64,000 nt of DNA from Sapria himalayana (taxonomy: Eukaryota > Streptophyta > Magnoliopsida > Malpighiales > Rafflesiaceae), in assembly GCA_029783825.1 (NCBI GenBank), contig JAREIK010000379.1:287340-351339 (forward strand). Reading direction: 5' to 3'. A program made the position numbers and the translations under genes. The notes below the pieces were generated by a model. That model was not told the DNA's origin. It did no database searches and was given only the letters and a program-made list of their open reading frames with translations. Positions 11,880 to 23,270 of the stretch are shown here, in pieces (the first letter of the stretch is position 1; the number at the start of each line of letters is the position of its first letter).

Positions 11880-12740
11880 TTTGCTAGAACCATTAAGAGA
11901 ATTCCCTCCTTATGTGTTTCATTTTGGCCACAACCAAAATATTATATTCAATAAAAATATGATCCACCCTAAAATAATTACCACCTTATGGCTAAAAGAA
12001 GAATCTAGCTCTGAGATATTATGAGCATGACAAGAAGATTATGACATTTCTTTTTAAAATACTAGATAATTTACATTTTTGGCCTAATATGAACTTTTAC
12101 TTTCGATGCTTATGGATATTTGAAGCATCATTCCTCTTTTTTTCTACCAAGAGAGTCCTTTCTACAAGCTCACCATACTAAGAAAGGTGTAAAAAAATCA
12201 TTTTTCAAATTTAGATTATATTTTAAACCTTGCTGGAATCATTGAGCTTGTTTGCTCTCTATATCAATCATATAAGGAACAAAATGTGATAGCTCATAGA
12301 TCATGGCTCAAACTTAGCCAAAAATATTACCTTGCATGAGCTTTATGAACTCTTGGATATTTAATCTTTTAATAGTCTCACTAAAGTATTTAATATTATA
12401 GTGATTTTCAAACGCAATACATATCGAATGGGCTATCCCAAAGTTTAAAGATACTTTCTCACTTAAAGTATGCTTCCATAGTGAATTGAGAAGTTACCAT
12501 GAGAATCTTGTGGTCTATTGGGATACCTAAATTCTCCATTTTTCTCTTTACAAAATGTAACCAACACACCACTACTAAATGATCATATTGACCACTAAAA
12601 CAAGAAGCATCCTACATAGACAACTCATTTAAGCATCAAGATCTTCAACATATATTCTCCTGTTTTGATGTCATTTAGGGACTGATTTATATTATTCAAT
12701 CTAAAACCAACTTCACCAAAACCATACTAGGAAAAAATTG
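11880..12740 (-). pseudogene. Ty3/gypsy gag remnant
   Basis: Minus-strand translation around 12330-12230 gives ELSHFVPYMID followed by FQQGLKYNLNL. This is the characteristic C-terminal part of the retrotransposon gag domain (usual form LSRFAPxLVxxE..K..RFxxGLxxxI). Further 5' (about 12590-12480), KMENLGIPIDHKILMVTSQF resembles the start of the same domain. About 300 bp further on, KMKHIRREF looks like the end of a CCHC zinc knuckle (usual form CxxCGxxGHIRRxC) with its cysteines lost. Several stops and frameshifts. Orientation and order fit the reverse-transcriptase fragment at 10860-11290 and an LTR at 12936-15239. Confidence 0.6.
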
Positions 12741-13639
12741 ATGCTTCATATGACAAAGAATTTCAAAAATAAACTTATAAGTATTTATTATATCAAGCAC
12801 ACAAATAACTAAGTCAAAATGACTTACAACACCAACACACTTAACAATTCATATACACATACTATAATTCTAGAAACTCTACCTATGGCACCACAAAAGC
12901 TACCATGGCCCTTAGGCACTCCCACTTTGGAGTCCTGATATACTTGATTTGATTAGTTAAATTTAATAGGATTTAAAATACTTTAAAATTCAATATGAGA
13001 GACTTTTGCATTTTTAATGGTAGTTTTTGTAAATTTAGTAAATTATTCATAAAGTACAGGTAAAAATAAATGAAAGGGTATTTATTAAAAATATTGATCC
13101 AAAATAAATATTGAAAAATCAAGAAAAACATAAACTATAAATAATATTGCATGTGGTCGACCGCATGTCTATAGAAAATAATAGACAAGTCAAAAATAGC
13201 TTCTCGCTTCTTATTTTTCATATTAATTTCATTTTCTAACATACCCACAATCTCAAAAAATTTGGTGGAGGTAAGTAAAATAAATAAGTAAAGATCTCTT
13301 ACATTTAGACATTTAAAATGGATCAAATTCTTTAGAACTTCGTGGATATGATTAAATCATCAAGTTAAAATATTCACATACAAAAGTAAATTCATTTACA
13401 TAGAATGGTCCTTATAGCCAAATACATAACTAAGATTCAAAAAAATCATCTACATGCTCCAACAAAACCCTCGCATAGTTCTATAAGTTTTAGAATCAGG
13501 TATATTCTTCAACATTTCCTCCTCGTGTCCTCCTAAGAAAAATAGAGTGAGCAACAAATGCCAAGAAGGAAAGTTTTGAGAAAACATGAAAAAAAATCAT
13601 ATTCTACCTCAATAGAAAACATATATTTTCCAATAAACA

Positions 13640-13722
13640 ATTTAAGAGTTTAAGATTAAGTTTTGAAATATCCATACATATATTTATACATATACATGGA
13701 TATACAAATTCATGAAACCATA

Positions 13723-13756
<34 letters not shown>

Positions 13757-13940
13757 GTTTTCAAAATATTTATTTTTCAATCCTCATCTCATCTTCATAA
13801 ACATGCATAATATATGCATATCAAGGCTTCACTGGGCCACAATGAGACATGTATAGTGAAAAACTAACATCTTGGGTCCATCTTAGCTAACATTCTCACT
13901 GGGGAACACACACACCCACTCCCATGATCCAAAGACTCAT
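13640..13940. repeat. Interspersed repeat, copy 1 (paired with 16270-16590)
   Basis: Shares a colinear series of segments with 16270-16590: GTTTTGAAATATCCA, TTTATACATATACATG, ATTCATGAAACCAT, a (GT)n run, then ATGAGACAT..GAAAAACTAA and ACACAC.CACTC.CATGA. Identity is roughly 70 percent by eye. Both copies have the (GT)n at the same place, so the microsatellite predates the duplication. Probably LTR sequence of two related elements. Confidence 0.7.
13725..13754. repeat. (TG)15 microsatellite
   Basis: Uninterrupted TG dinucleotides, inside the repeat shared with 16270-16590. Confidence 0.95.
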
Positions 13941-15256
13941 GAGATATTTATCAATTACTAGCTTGGCAACCGCTGCATAAACATAGCGGAACTCCACTAC
14001 AAGCATACAAATGAGTTTATGATCATTCTTTCAAGAGCATATCTAATCCTAGTCTTTGTGGATATTCTTGTAGTTTTTTCCCTTCATGTCCTTACTAAAA
14101 CTAATGTCTAATAGTTTTTTCCCTTCATGTCCAAAACATGAATTTTTCCAAAATTATTTAAATTTCATTCAAAATAGCATATAACTCATATAGCATCAGA
14201 TTATTTCTCATAGGATTTTACACATGCATATCAACATAATAATATTTTATAATTAGCTAAAAAATCTATCAGCCATAATTTTTGGCACCATTTACACATA
14301 ACCAAGTGCTATTTACCATTTTTAGAAAATAAGTTTCTTAAAAAAAACATGGATAAATGAGTTTATAAATTTATCAGAAAATTATTTCACGGCATCAAAT
14401 TTATAAGTTTCCATTAATTGATCATATATTTTAAATAAATGATTTAATTTCATGAACCCTTTTCAAAGAAACCAAAATAGATAGTTTATGACCACATATG
14501 TAATATCACATATCAAAAAAATATGTATATATTATTAAATACAAAATATGAAATTTCACATAAATTTATAAAGATTTCACACATTAACCAAGATTTTCAA
14601 AACCTTAAACACTAAACCATAGCACTAATATTTCAATTTGAGCTCTATAACAACAATTCAAAGTCAAATAAAAATAAAAAAAAAATAGGGTTGAGAATTT
14701 TGTAATTTGAGCCTAATTTAAGAAATCAAAGAAGAAAATTAAAAATAAATTTACTAACCTCAAATCTAACCTTCCTTTTCGATATTAAAATTATTCTATA
14801 GAATTTTTTTTGTTGAAAAAAAAGGTTTGTTTAGCTTAATTACTTCATAGAATGGATATTTATCAAAAATCATAAATTTTGTATTTTATTTCAATGATTT
14901 TAGAGATTGAATATGGAAGAAATGAAAGAGAACCAAGAAAGAAGAGAGAAACAAAAGCGAAGTCATTAAATGGGGAGAGAAATGGAAAAAATGAAAATGT
15001 TATTTTTTATTTAATAGTAAAATAACAAAATTGCCCCTGAGGGTTCAAACTGACATAACTTTCTCTCTAAAACTTCAAGTCTAGAAAATTTAGTATCATT
15101 CTTCACTACTTTTTATCCATAAATCATTTTGAAATATAATAATAATGTTTAGTAACTTTATCACTTCTTATTTAACCAACTTGTTCAATTTGGATCATTA
15201 CTAAAATTGAGATAATTTGTTTTTTTTATGGGCCTCACATTTACACTTGATAAACT

Positions 15257-15274
15257 CTCTCTCTCTCTCTCTCT
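15257..15274. repeat. (CT)n microsatellite
   Basis: CT dinucleotide run just outside the probable LTR boundary at 15239. Confidence 0.9.
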
Positions 15275-15279
15275 ACCTC

Positions 15280-15730
15280 TCTCTCAATCAAGAAATTTCC
15301 TCTTCTTATCTATTTCCATAGGTGAGCTTTCTGCGTAGATATTGAGTTCTCCACTAGGTACAACTAATTATTTGCTAGAAATGGAAACTCATCAACTCCA
15401 ATCAAAAATTATCTTTTCTAGGCTAGATGGATTACAACATGCGCTAAAGAATTTTTGAAACACTTTAATGGATTTCATGCCACTCCAAAGACAATGGAAG
15501 AAACAATGGGTGAATGAGCATGAAAATTTTGAAAAAGTATTAACTAAACAATAATAGCTCATAGGGAGCTTATGACATATGATAGCTATTAGGATTAAAC
15601 TAGTGGAGTTTTTGGAAGTTAAGCTCATCATGATGGCTTTAGTGCATTCATTTTTTTTGGTGGAATAGGCCAACAAACATGAGGTTTTGTATTTTGTTGT
15701 GACCTATGAGCATTATGCTTCCTAAGACCT
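15280..15730 (+). repeat. Unclassified repeat, copy 1 (paired with 38880-39340)
   Basis: Shares spaced blocks with 38880-39340: AA.CAAGAAATTT..CTTCTTATCTAT, ATAGCT.TTAGGA and ATTCATTTTTTT.GGTGGAA, in the same order and orientation. Plus-strand reading contains protein-like pieces (CAKEFLKHFNGFHATPKTM) broken by stops, so this may be a dead mobile-element gene. I do not recognise the family. Confidence 0.45.
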
Positions 15731-16265
15731 AGACTCACCCTGCTCGGGGATCAAGATAAAAGAGGGAGGAAGATAAGGGAAGGGGAAAAGAATTGGTAAT
15801 TTAAATATATCTAAGCAAGAAAATAATTTAATCAAATTCACAAATCAATATGAGGGCCATCATATCGTCATATCACATAATTACATTGGACCATAATTCC
15901 CTAAGAGCAAAATTACATGTACAGCTACTAAGGCTAAATCAAACTTATAAAATACATATAATTTTATAGAATTGGTACCAAGTGTGCCTTCAAGGAGTCA
16001 TTAATCTATTAAAATATGTCTTAATAGACTCATACAAGCTTTTCTAATACTTTTATAAAATTTAGCTTCCTCATCCAAACAATAATATCCCAACATGTCA
16101 AAACCACTCATTAAGTGGTCCATACTTTCCAAAGCATCCACCAATACCTCACTTCATGATAACTTTTCACCATTTTCTATACCTAAATAAAAATAAAGAT
16201 AAGCACAATAGAATAAATTCAAAAAAACATGGGAAGATTCATATTCACATTCATAATCACACATT
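15731..16265. other. AT-rich sequence, no clear feature
   Basis: Possibly further LTR-type sequence leading into the repeat at 16270; no boundary visible. Confidence 0.4.
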
Positions 16266-16269
16266 TTTT

Positions 16270-16590
16270 TCCATATATAATTTAAGAGTGAGAAAAAGTT
16301 TTGAAATATCCACACGTATATTTATACATATACATGCCTATAAAAATTCATGAAACCATTGTGTGTGTGTGTGTGTGTGTGTGTGCATTTTTTTAAGTTA
16401 TCAAAATATTATTTGTTCAATCTCATCTGATTTTAACAAACAAACATATTTTATGTATATTGAGGCTCTAATAAGCTATAATGAGATATATTAAGAGAAA
16501 AACTAATATGTTAGCTTTCAACCTCGATATTACCTCTACTGAGTAACACATACACTCACTCTCATGAATCCAAATACACACAAGAGATGC
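16270..16590. repeat. Interspersed repeat, copy 2, with (GT)n
   Basis: Colinear with 13640-13940, including the GT microsatellite (16360-16385) and the flanking ATTCATGAAACCAT. See that entry. Confidence 0.7.
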
Positions 16591-16679
16591 TGACTTTTTA
16601 TTGGATGATCATGGCATCCACAAAGAAATATCTACCACATGCATGCATGCGGGTTCTTGGTCATTATGTTATTGATAAG

Positions 16680-18250
16680 CCCTAACCTAGTTGTGCATAG
16701 GTTGTTATTGTATGTTTATATTTTATACATGAGGGATTTATCAAATTATTTTATAATTTAAATTATATATTAACTTGATAAAATAAGATCCTTGAATGAT
16801 TGGTTCTACTTTACATCATTGAGTATGTGACTTAATAATAAAACCTTAAGGCATAAGAATATTATTCTAAATGATTCATACTTTTTTATTATTATGGGAA
16901 TAATAATGAAGTAAGACTATTATGTTTTCTAAGAGTTGATCATATTTTTTTGATCATGAATATAAGATGCTAATCAGAATATAAATTCATATTAGGAAAA
17001 TGATATTGAACTAACTAGTTATGATAAATACAACATGGATTACATCATCAGTAATTCTCATTATTGTAGTGTGTATTCAAGTCCTTCACCATAAATTCAC
17101 CATGGATTCCTACATGAGGAACTTCGTGTCTTGACATAGCTCAATATCATCCTTAGCAAAATGGTAATAAAGGTTATGATTGGGCATGAAGTAAATTATA
17201 TAGAAGAATGAATGTAGTGAAGGAATTTATCTCAATCTTAATTGAGTGAGATATTTAATGGCCTCTTCAAAAGAAAGACTAATAAATATATGGTCATGCT
17301 TAAATGAGATAAGAGTTATCAATATTATTTATTTAATTAGCCTTCTTAAGAATCAATAAATGAATAAGTTGAATAAAGATGACATATTGCATGCTTTATG
17401 CTTAATCAAGATATCATGTAACAAATGATCAATATCATGTTGTGGTAAAAATTTTTTGAGTCATCAAATTCATTTGTTTTGGGCAATCATATTGTTTTTT
17501 TAAAGGTAAATTATAACTTGAGGGCTTAGAATATAATTTGGGCATGCTGCCAATATTGAGTGAACCTATAGGGTCACACCACACATTATAACAAGCTATA
17601 ATAGGATATTATAAATTTCTTTCTCAGCTCATTAATTATGTTAAGCCCAAGCATATTAATAGTTAATGGATTTTGAATTAAATTTATTCATAATGAATTA
17701 TTTAATAAGAAAAAATATTTGTTTAAATTATTCAGTTAAATTGATTTTATTTAATTTAATCTTAATGAATCATTTAATAAAGGAAAAATATTTCTTTTAA
17801 TTATCAAGGTTAAATATTTTTAATTAAATTTATTCTTAATGAATTTATTAATAATCAAAATTTTTTAAAAATTTATAGAGTTACAATGGTTTTGGGTTGG
17901 AAAATTTCTCATAAAAGGAAAGATTTCAAGAAAAAAAATAAAATTCTTTCAAGTATGGTTATGAGATTGATTTCATTTCAACTTTTTTGGTAGACACTAA
18001 AATGTCATCTAAGATTTTTGTGGGACGAGACTTACTATAAGTTGCTAGCATATCCATCTCATTCATTGGTCATTCATGTGAATACCTTTAGAGGGTATTT
18101 TAGTTGTGTAATATCTTGACTTATTTTGTTTATCCATTTTATCTAAAAGGTATGATTTAAATTTTTTTTTTAATTGGTTTCATTGAGTTACTTGGATTCT
18201 AGTGATTTTTAGTGTTTGATTTTTTTTTATTTCTGCTACATTTATAATCA
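16680..18250 (+). mobile_element. Probable copia-type 5' LTR (start uncertain)
   Basis: The right limit is inferred from a primer-binding-like site at 18265 and from the copia gag further downstream on the same strand. Upstream sequence is AT-rich with LTR-like character. The start near 16680 is only a guess from the end of the previous repeat; no second LTR copy is present to test it. Confidence 0.35.
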
Positions 18251-18264
18251 TTGGAACCTAATAG

Positions 18265-18280
18265 TGATATCAAAGTGACC
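18265..18280 (+). promoter_or_regulatory. Primer-binding site, decayed tRNA-Met type
   Basis: TGATATCAAAGTGACC resembles the plant copia primer-binding site TGGTATCAGAGC (complement of initiator tRNA-Met 3' end), preceded by TTGGAACCTAATAG, a common spacer type before such sites. It would prime reverse transcription of the copia element whose gag begins at 19358. Confidence 0.5.
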
Positions 18281-19357
18281 GTTTGATGAAAGTGATTTGC
18301 TATGTTTTAATGTGTTTTATTCATATTAGGATTATTAATAATTAGAATCCAGTTCTATATTGGTAATTATTGTGTTCTGTTATCATTATGACATGCAAAA
18401 TACTGTTACGAATTATGTGTTTAATGTATTTATATTCATTTTACATGGTGCATAATATGACCCTTACTTTAATGTTATTGGCAAGTATTATTTATGGGTT
18501 TGTCATTTTTTTAAGCATGGCATGCATTGCATGTTGTTTATTTTTGTATTTTTTGACACGTGTGTCCCATTTTATTATTTAGCAATGAATAGTATCATGT
18601 TATTACTTGCTTTTAATAATGAGAAAAATGAAGAATGGAGGCTCATTCGCTTTTGGAGACAAGCCCGAATATTGATGGTAATGAAGAGGAAATAAGAAAG
18701 GCGGCCCATTCATTCTTAGAGACAAGCCCAAGAAGATAGGGTTGAAAGGTAATCATGGATCTCTATATCAGCTTATGGGGATCACCTTAGGGAATGAGAC
18801 ATAACATATCATGTTTACTCTTATGATTGTAAAAGTATTTGTATGTCATGCATGTATGTGTTGAAAAATATGGCTACAACTTACTAATTTCATCACATAA
18901 AATATTAAGTAATAAAATACTTTAATATTTACCACTTTTCAATACTTAGATCTTCATAATATAGTTTCTGTCAAAGCAGAGTTTATTTGGCCATCTTAGG
19001 AAGACATGATGAATAATGGTGATATCCGTGAGTTGAATATAATTAGACTTAACTAGGCTATCAAAATAGTTTAGGGCCTAAGGACATAAAAGATATGATT
19101 TAACATACCAGGACGTGTGATATCAAATCCTATAAAACTCAAAGAATGATATATGATATAAATGGAAAGAATTTTCTACCTAGTTAGCTTAAGATTAAGT
19201 GTTATGCCAAAACTAGACTTATATTTAAGTCAAACATAGATTTTAACCCACTAAGAAACACTAAGATTATTTCTATGTTAATAAAAGAGATTAATTTTAG
19301 TGAAAGTTTTAAAGACCTCATTTATTAAATATTTTGCATATTTTTACATGTAGACTA
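18281..19357 (+). other. Probable leader region of the copia element
   Basis: No gene recognised between the primer-binding site and gag. The short hydrophobic open frame at 18370-18582 looks fortuitous. A doublet GGAGACAAGCCCGAA / AGAGACAAGCCCAAG (about 18654 and 18718) indicates a small internal duplication. Confidence 0.35.
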
Positions 19358-20613
19358 ATGGCATCAAACAACACGTCAATATTTTTTTGTGATTTAACCT
19401 TTAGAAGGAAAAACTTAATGGAACAAACTTCCTTGATTAGTCTTGAATTTTGAGAATTGTGATTAAACAAGAGAGAAAGATATATGCCCTTGATAATAAA
19501 ATTTTTAATGAACCTGCTAGTAATGCCTCAATAGCCAAAAAGGATGCTTATAATAAGAATTTGAATGACTTTATGGATATAATTTGTCTTATGATTTATG
19601 AACTCTTAGCATTAGAAATAATTTGAAAAAAATGTAAGCATTTGACAAAATGGTGCATCCCAAGGAAATGTTCTAGGAGCAATCATATCAAGAGTATGGG
19701 TGTAACCGAGCTGAGCCGAGTCGAGCCGAGTATTAGGCAGGCTCGGCTCGGCTCAGTTTTAAAGGAGTAGGCTCGAACTTGTTCACGAGCCTGTTCACGA
19801 GCTGACGAGCCGAGTTTGAGGGTGCTCGGGCTCGGCTCGTTTAACTTACGAGCCTATTCACGAGCCTAATTAACGAGCTTGCTCACATGCCTATTCACGA
19901 GCATGTTCACGAGCCTATTTATGAGCTGACGAGCTGAGTTTAAGGGTGCTCGGGCTCGGCTCATTTAACTTACGAGCCTCAAAATGATGTTCGGGAATTA
20001 AAGAAAATGTTCATCTAAAATAGCCAACAAACAACTAAATTAAAAAGATAAGATAATAAAAGTTCAATTAACTTGATTGAAGTTCAAGAGTTAAAATATT
20101 CATCATGTTCATTTGTAGGAAAAATTTGTTGTGCATCAAGTCTTCTCCATGTTCATGATCCTATTCACGAGCTTGGTTCACGAGCTTGTTCACAAGCCTG
20201 GTTAACAAGCTTGCTCACGAACCTATTCACGAGCCTATTTACGAGCTGACGAGCCGAGTTTGAAGGTGCTCGAGCTCAGCTCATTTAACTTATGAGCCTC
20301 AAAATGATGTTCGGGCTCGGCTCGTTTAACTTAATAAACGAGTTCAAGCGAGCTTCTAACGAGCCGAACGCCGAGCAGCTCACGAGAAGCTCGGCTCGGT
20401 TACAACCCTAGTCAAGAGAGATTTGCAACCACCAAAGCATCGAATACATACAAGATGGTTCCTTGAACTTTAATAAATGCGCATGTGCTAAAGATGAAAT
20501 GTTTCATCAATTAGCTTGATAAATTTGGTGCTCCTATTAGTCATGAGTTGGCTACTAATCTAATTCTAGGTTCATTATCTAAATCTTATAATTAATTTTT
20601 TATGTACTAAAAT
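19358..20613 (+). pseudogene. Ty1/copia gag pseudogene, split by an hAT insertion
   Basis: Starts at ATG 19358 (MASNNTS). It then reads KIYALDNKIFNEPASNASIA and KKDAYNKNLNDFMDIICLM, which match the start of the copia gag domain (UBN2 family: K.LYVLD.P..., A..KDAY.KHLND..D..CLM). At 19694 the frame is interrupted by a 716-bp hAT element. It resumes at 20411 with QERFATTKAS and then KFGAPISHELATNLILGSLS, the conserved middle of the same domain. Homology fades near 20613, where an Athila-type LTR begins. Known: gag forms the particle in which copia RNA is reverse transcribed. Several stops and frameshifts are present apart from the insertion. No protease, integrase or reverse transcriptase of this element was found, so the rest was lost or lies beyond the Athila array. 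Confidence 0.75.
19695..20410. mobile_element. Non-autonomous hAT-type element, 716 bp, inserted in copia gag
   Basis: TIRs: TATGGGTGTAACCGAG at the left; the complement of the right end reads TAGGGTTGTAACCGAG. Target-site duplication of 8 bp: ATCAAGAG (19687-19694) and GTCAAGAG (20411-20418), 7 of 8 identical. Subterminal regions are rich in GCTCGGCTCG and CACGAGC words, and the interior repeats the block ACGAGCCTATTCACGAGC / GACGAGC.GAGTTT..GGTGCTCG three times. No coding capacity. It interrupts the copia gag reading frame exactly between homologous segments, which independently confirms the limits. Confidence 0.88.
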
Positions 20614-20621
20614 ACACACAT

Positions 20622-23270
20622 ATTCGACACTTAATGTGTTGACTTTTATGAGTTATTTCATAGTATTTTTATGATGTGTTTGTATGAAAAATAAGCTTAA
20701 TAATTAAATGATTTCACTAAATGATGATTATGATGGAAATGGATGAATATTAATGAAATTGGATATAATTTGATTAGAATTAAAGAAGTTAGTGGAAAGC
20801 TAGATTGTAGGGCAGAAAAGTAATGGTAAGACATGATATTTTCAATATTATGACTTGGTTAAAGTAACACATGCCTATTGGGTAGTTACATCCTTTCTTG
20901 GTAGTGACTCTACAAAATAAGTCATAAAAATCTTTGCACAATATAACTCTACCACCGAGTTATCATAATTTTTCATTATGCAATATATTCTTCATAGACA
21001 TGACATTATCTTATAGCCATAGTCATATTATATCAAAAATAAAACTTCAGCCATGACTTTATTTTCACAATGATAGTAACCAAATACCACACTAATATAA
21101 GAGTCACAATGTTTTCTAATACCATGAAATATTTATTACAGAGCAAAATTTGCATAATACCAAGTGATTTGTAGTCATAACAATCTTTTTCCACTACAAC
21201 TTTTTGCTTTATAAAGAAAATGCCTCAATAATGCTATTCTTGTTGCCACATTTGTATTCTAGAGGATAATTATCTATGTTATGGCATCCTTGTTGCCACA
21301 CATTTGTATTCTAAAGGATAATTATCTAAGTTATGGCATTCTTGTTACCACACATTTGTATTCTAGAGGATAATTATATGAGTTATGGTATTCTTGCTGC
21401 CATAATTGTGTGCTCCAAAAAGATTATTCATCAGTCATAAGATTCTTGTCATCATAATTACCTCGGTCATGATATTCTTGCTACCAAAACTTTGAGTTCT
21501 AGGGAAAAAAATTTTTAATCATGGTATTTTTTTTGTCACTATGACTTTTGCACTTCAAAAGAGATTCAAATAAATGACAAAGTCACAACCTCAACCTAAA
21601 TTCATCACTTCCAACTTGAAAGGAGGGAGTCTTTTAGATTTTGCCAATAAAAGGAGGGGGTTTGATTTTTGAAGCCAATAACATGAAAAACCCTGGGTGG
21701 TACAAATTCCAATTCTTACTTATGGTCAAATTTAAGGCAAATTTAGGAAATGATTGATTAGGAATAGGATTTGAGACTTAGATCCTTAAGTTAGTTGTCA
21801 TCAAAAATCCTTAATTCGACGAGATGAACCACAAAATATTTCATGTGAATTATTTTTCAAAATTAAGCTAAATAGGGATCTAGAGTTCATTTATTATACT
21901 TAAATATAGTGATTGTGGTCTATAATATTTATTTATAGTAATGGTATGATTTGATTGTTATTTAGGATTCCAAATTGACATAGATTTATGTGTGTTGGTA
22001 ATGGTGGATGATAACTAGTAAGTCATGGGATACACTCATAAGATTTGACTTAAAAAAGTGATAACCCTTCTACTCTTATCCCATGTGATAAACTTATATG
22101 TGAAAATTTTAAAATTATAAAAATTTAATTAATGCAACTATGGTGCTCATGGGGCCAAAAATATATAAGTTATGATCATTTCATTATGAATATTCAAGAA
22201 GAATTGACCTTATGATGTAGAAGTTATGTAAAAATCTAATCTAGAAGTTTCACCATAGTATCTAAATCATGTGTCAGTAATGGAAGATGGTGATAGATAG
22301 GTCATGGTCTCATGGAACATATGCAAGTAGAGATGTTTCATAATATGATGATAGCCCTGCAAGTCACTTTCTCTTATATGATTTTCATTAGTGTATTAAT
22401 TAGAAGATATATATTAATTTATGCGAGTATGGTACAGATGAAGCCAAAAGTACAAAGATAATTATTATCATATTACTTCTCATCTTTTATGACTTTAAAG
22501 GTCAAAAAATAGTAATATATGCTCAAAAGAATCATCAAAGGTAATTAACATATTGCTAATAAATAGTAGAAATGTAGATGAACCATGAATATAACAAATG
22601 TGGTTTCAGTTATAAAATATCAAAGGCATAACTACAAGGGGATTGACCTTGGTAGTGATAGTACAAAGATGATAACTGACTTCTATGCCAAGAGGAAAAA
22701 TTTAAATTTTCATACTAATTTATCCTTTAGTTGAAAATCAAGCATACTAGTATTGCAATAATATAGAAATTCTTCATACACAATAATGTAAGTCAACACT
22801 AGAATCTAAGTATCTTTTTTATACTCAAGCTTATCTATTCAACTCGATAATCATTAGGTCATTATTTGTTAGTTAAATTGCTTATAAAATCTTAGTGTAA
22901 TTGATATCTAGACTTATATCTTATTTAATATATTTACAAAGCATATACTTATTGATCTTCATTTGATAAAATCAATCACCAATAAGTTTTTGGTACCGTA
23001 TCATAAATAATAAGTTTTGATATTATAATAAAGTCACAACAAGTTTTTTGTACCATTATTAGTGATTGTTTTAATTTGATTAGACAACTTGGATTGGCAT
23101 CACTATCTTTGCAAAAGAATAGTTCTATTCTAGTTGATTTAAAAAAAATTATTGCTTAATATGTGTTTTGTGTTTGTGTTTCTGTTTGTTTTATTTTCTT
23201 TATTTTCTTTGTTTTGTAGCCATCACACTTGTATGAGCCACATATCTATGACTGAGTTAACAACACAAGA
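20622..23270 (+). mobile_element. Athila-like LTR A
   Basis: Homologous along its length to 26271-28390, 31246-32890 and 42850-44921. Shared blocks include ATGATGTGTTTGTATGAAAA near the start, ATGACTTGGTTA..GTAACACA, GACTCTACAAAATAAGTCAT, many spaced AGTCATGA words, TGTGTCAGTAATGGA..GATGGTGATAG and a T-rich end. The left limit is set where copia gag homology stops and alignment with LTR B begins. The right limit is set by the start of shared internal sequence (GAGTTAACA). It has a 52-bp tandem array at 21233-21396. Confidence 0.6.
21233..21396. repeat. 52-bp tandem repeat in LTR A
   Basis: Three full units starting at 21233, 21284 and 21336 and a partial one at 21388, each with ATTCTTGTTGCCACA, TTTGTATTCTAGAGGATAAT and TATGGCAT. 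The other LTR copies have only one or two weak versions of the motif, so expansion is specific to this copy. Confidence 0.85.

Larger units (their letters stand above)
12936..15239 (-). mobile_element. Probable 5' LTR of the minus-strand gypsy element
   Basis: Inferred boundaries. On the minus strand a repeat would begin TGTGAGGCCCAT at 15239, a start typical of plant chromovirus LTRs, and end in ..TATATCA at 12936, about 200 bp upstream of the gag remnant. Length about 2.3 kb. It includes a (TG)15 microsatellite and the 13640-13940 segment that recurs at 16270-16590. No matching 3' LTR was found in the window, so the limits cannot be proven by comparison. Confidence 0.4.

Noticed and set aside
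18370..18582. 70-codon hydrophobic open frame resembling a membrane protein
   Set aside because: Hydrophobicity follows from T-rich DNA in a retroelement leader; no family recognised.
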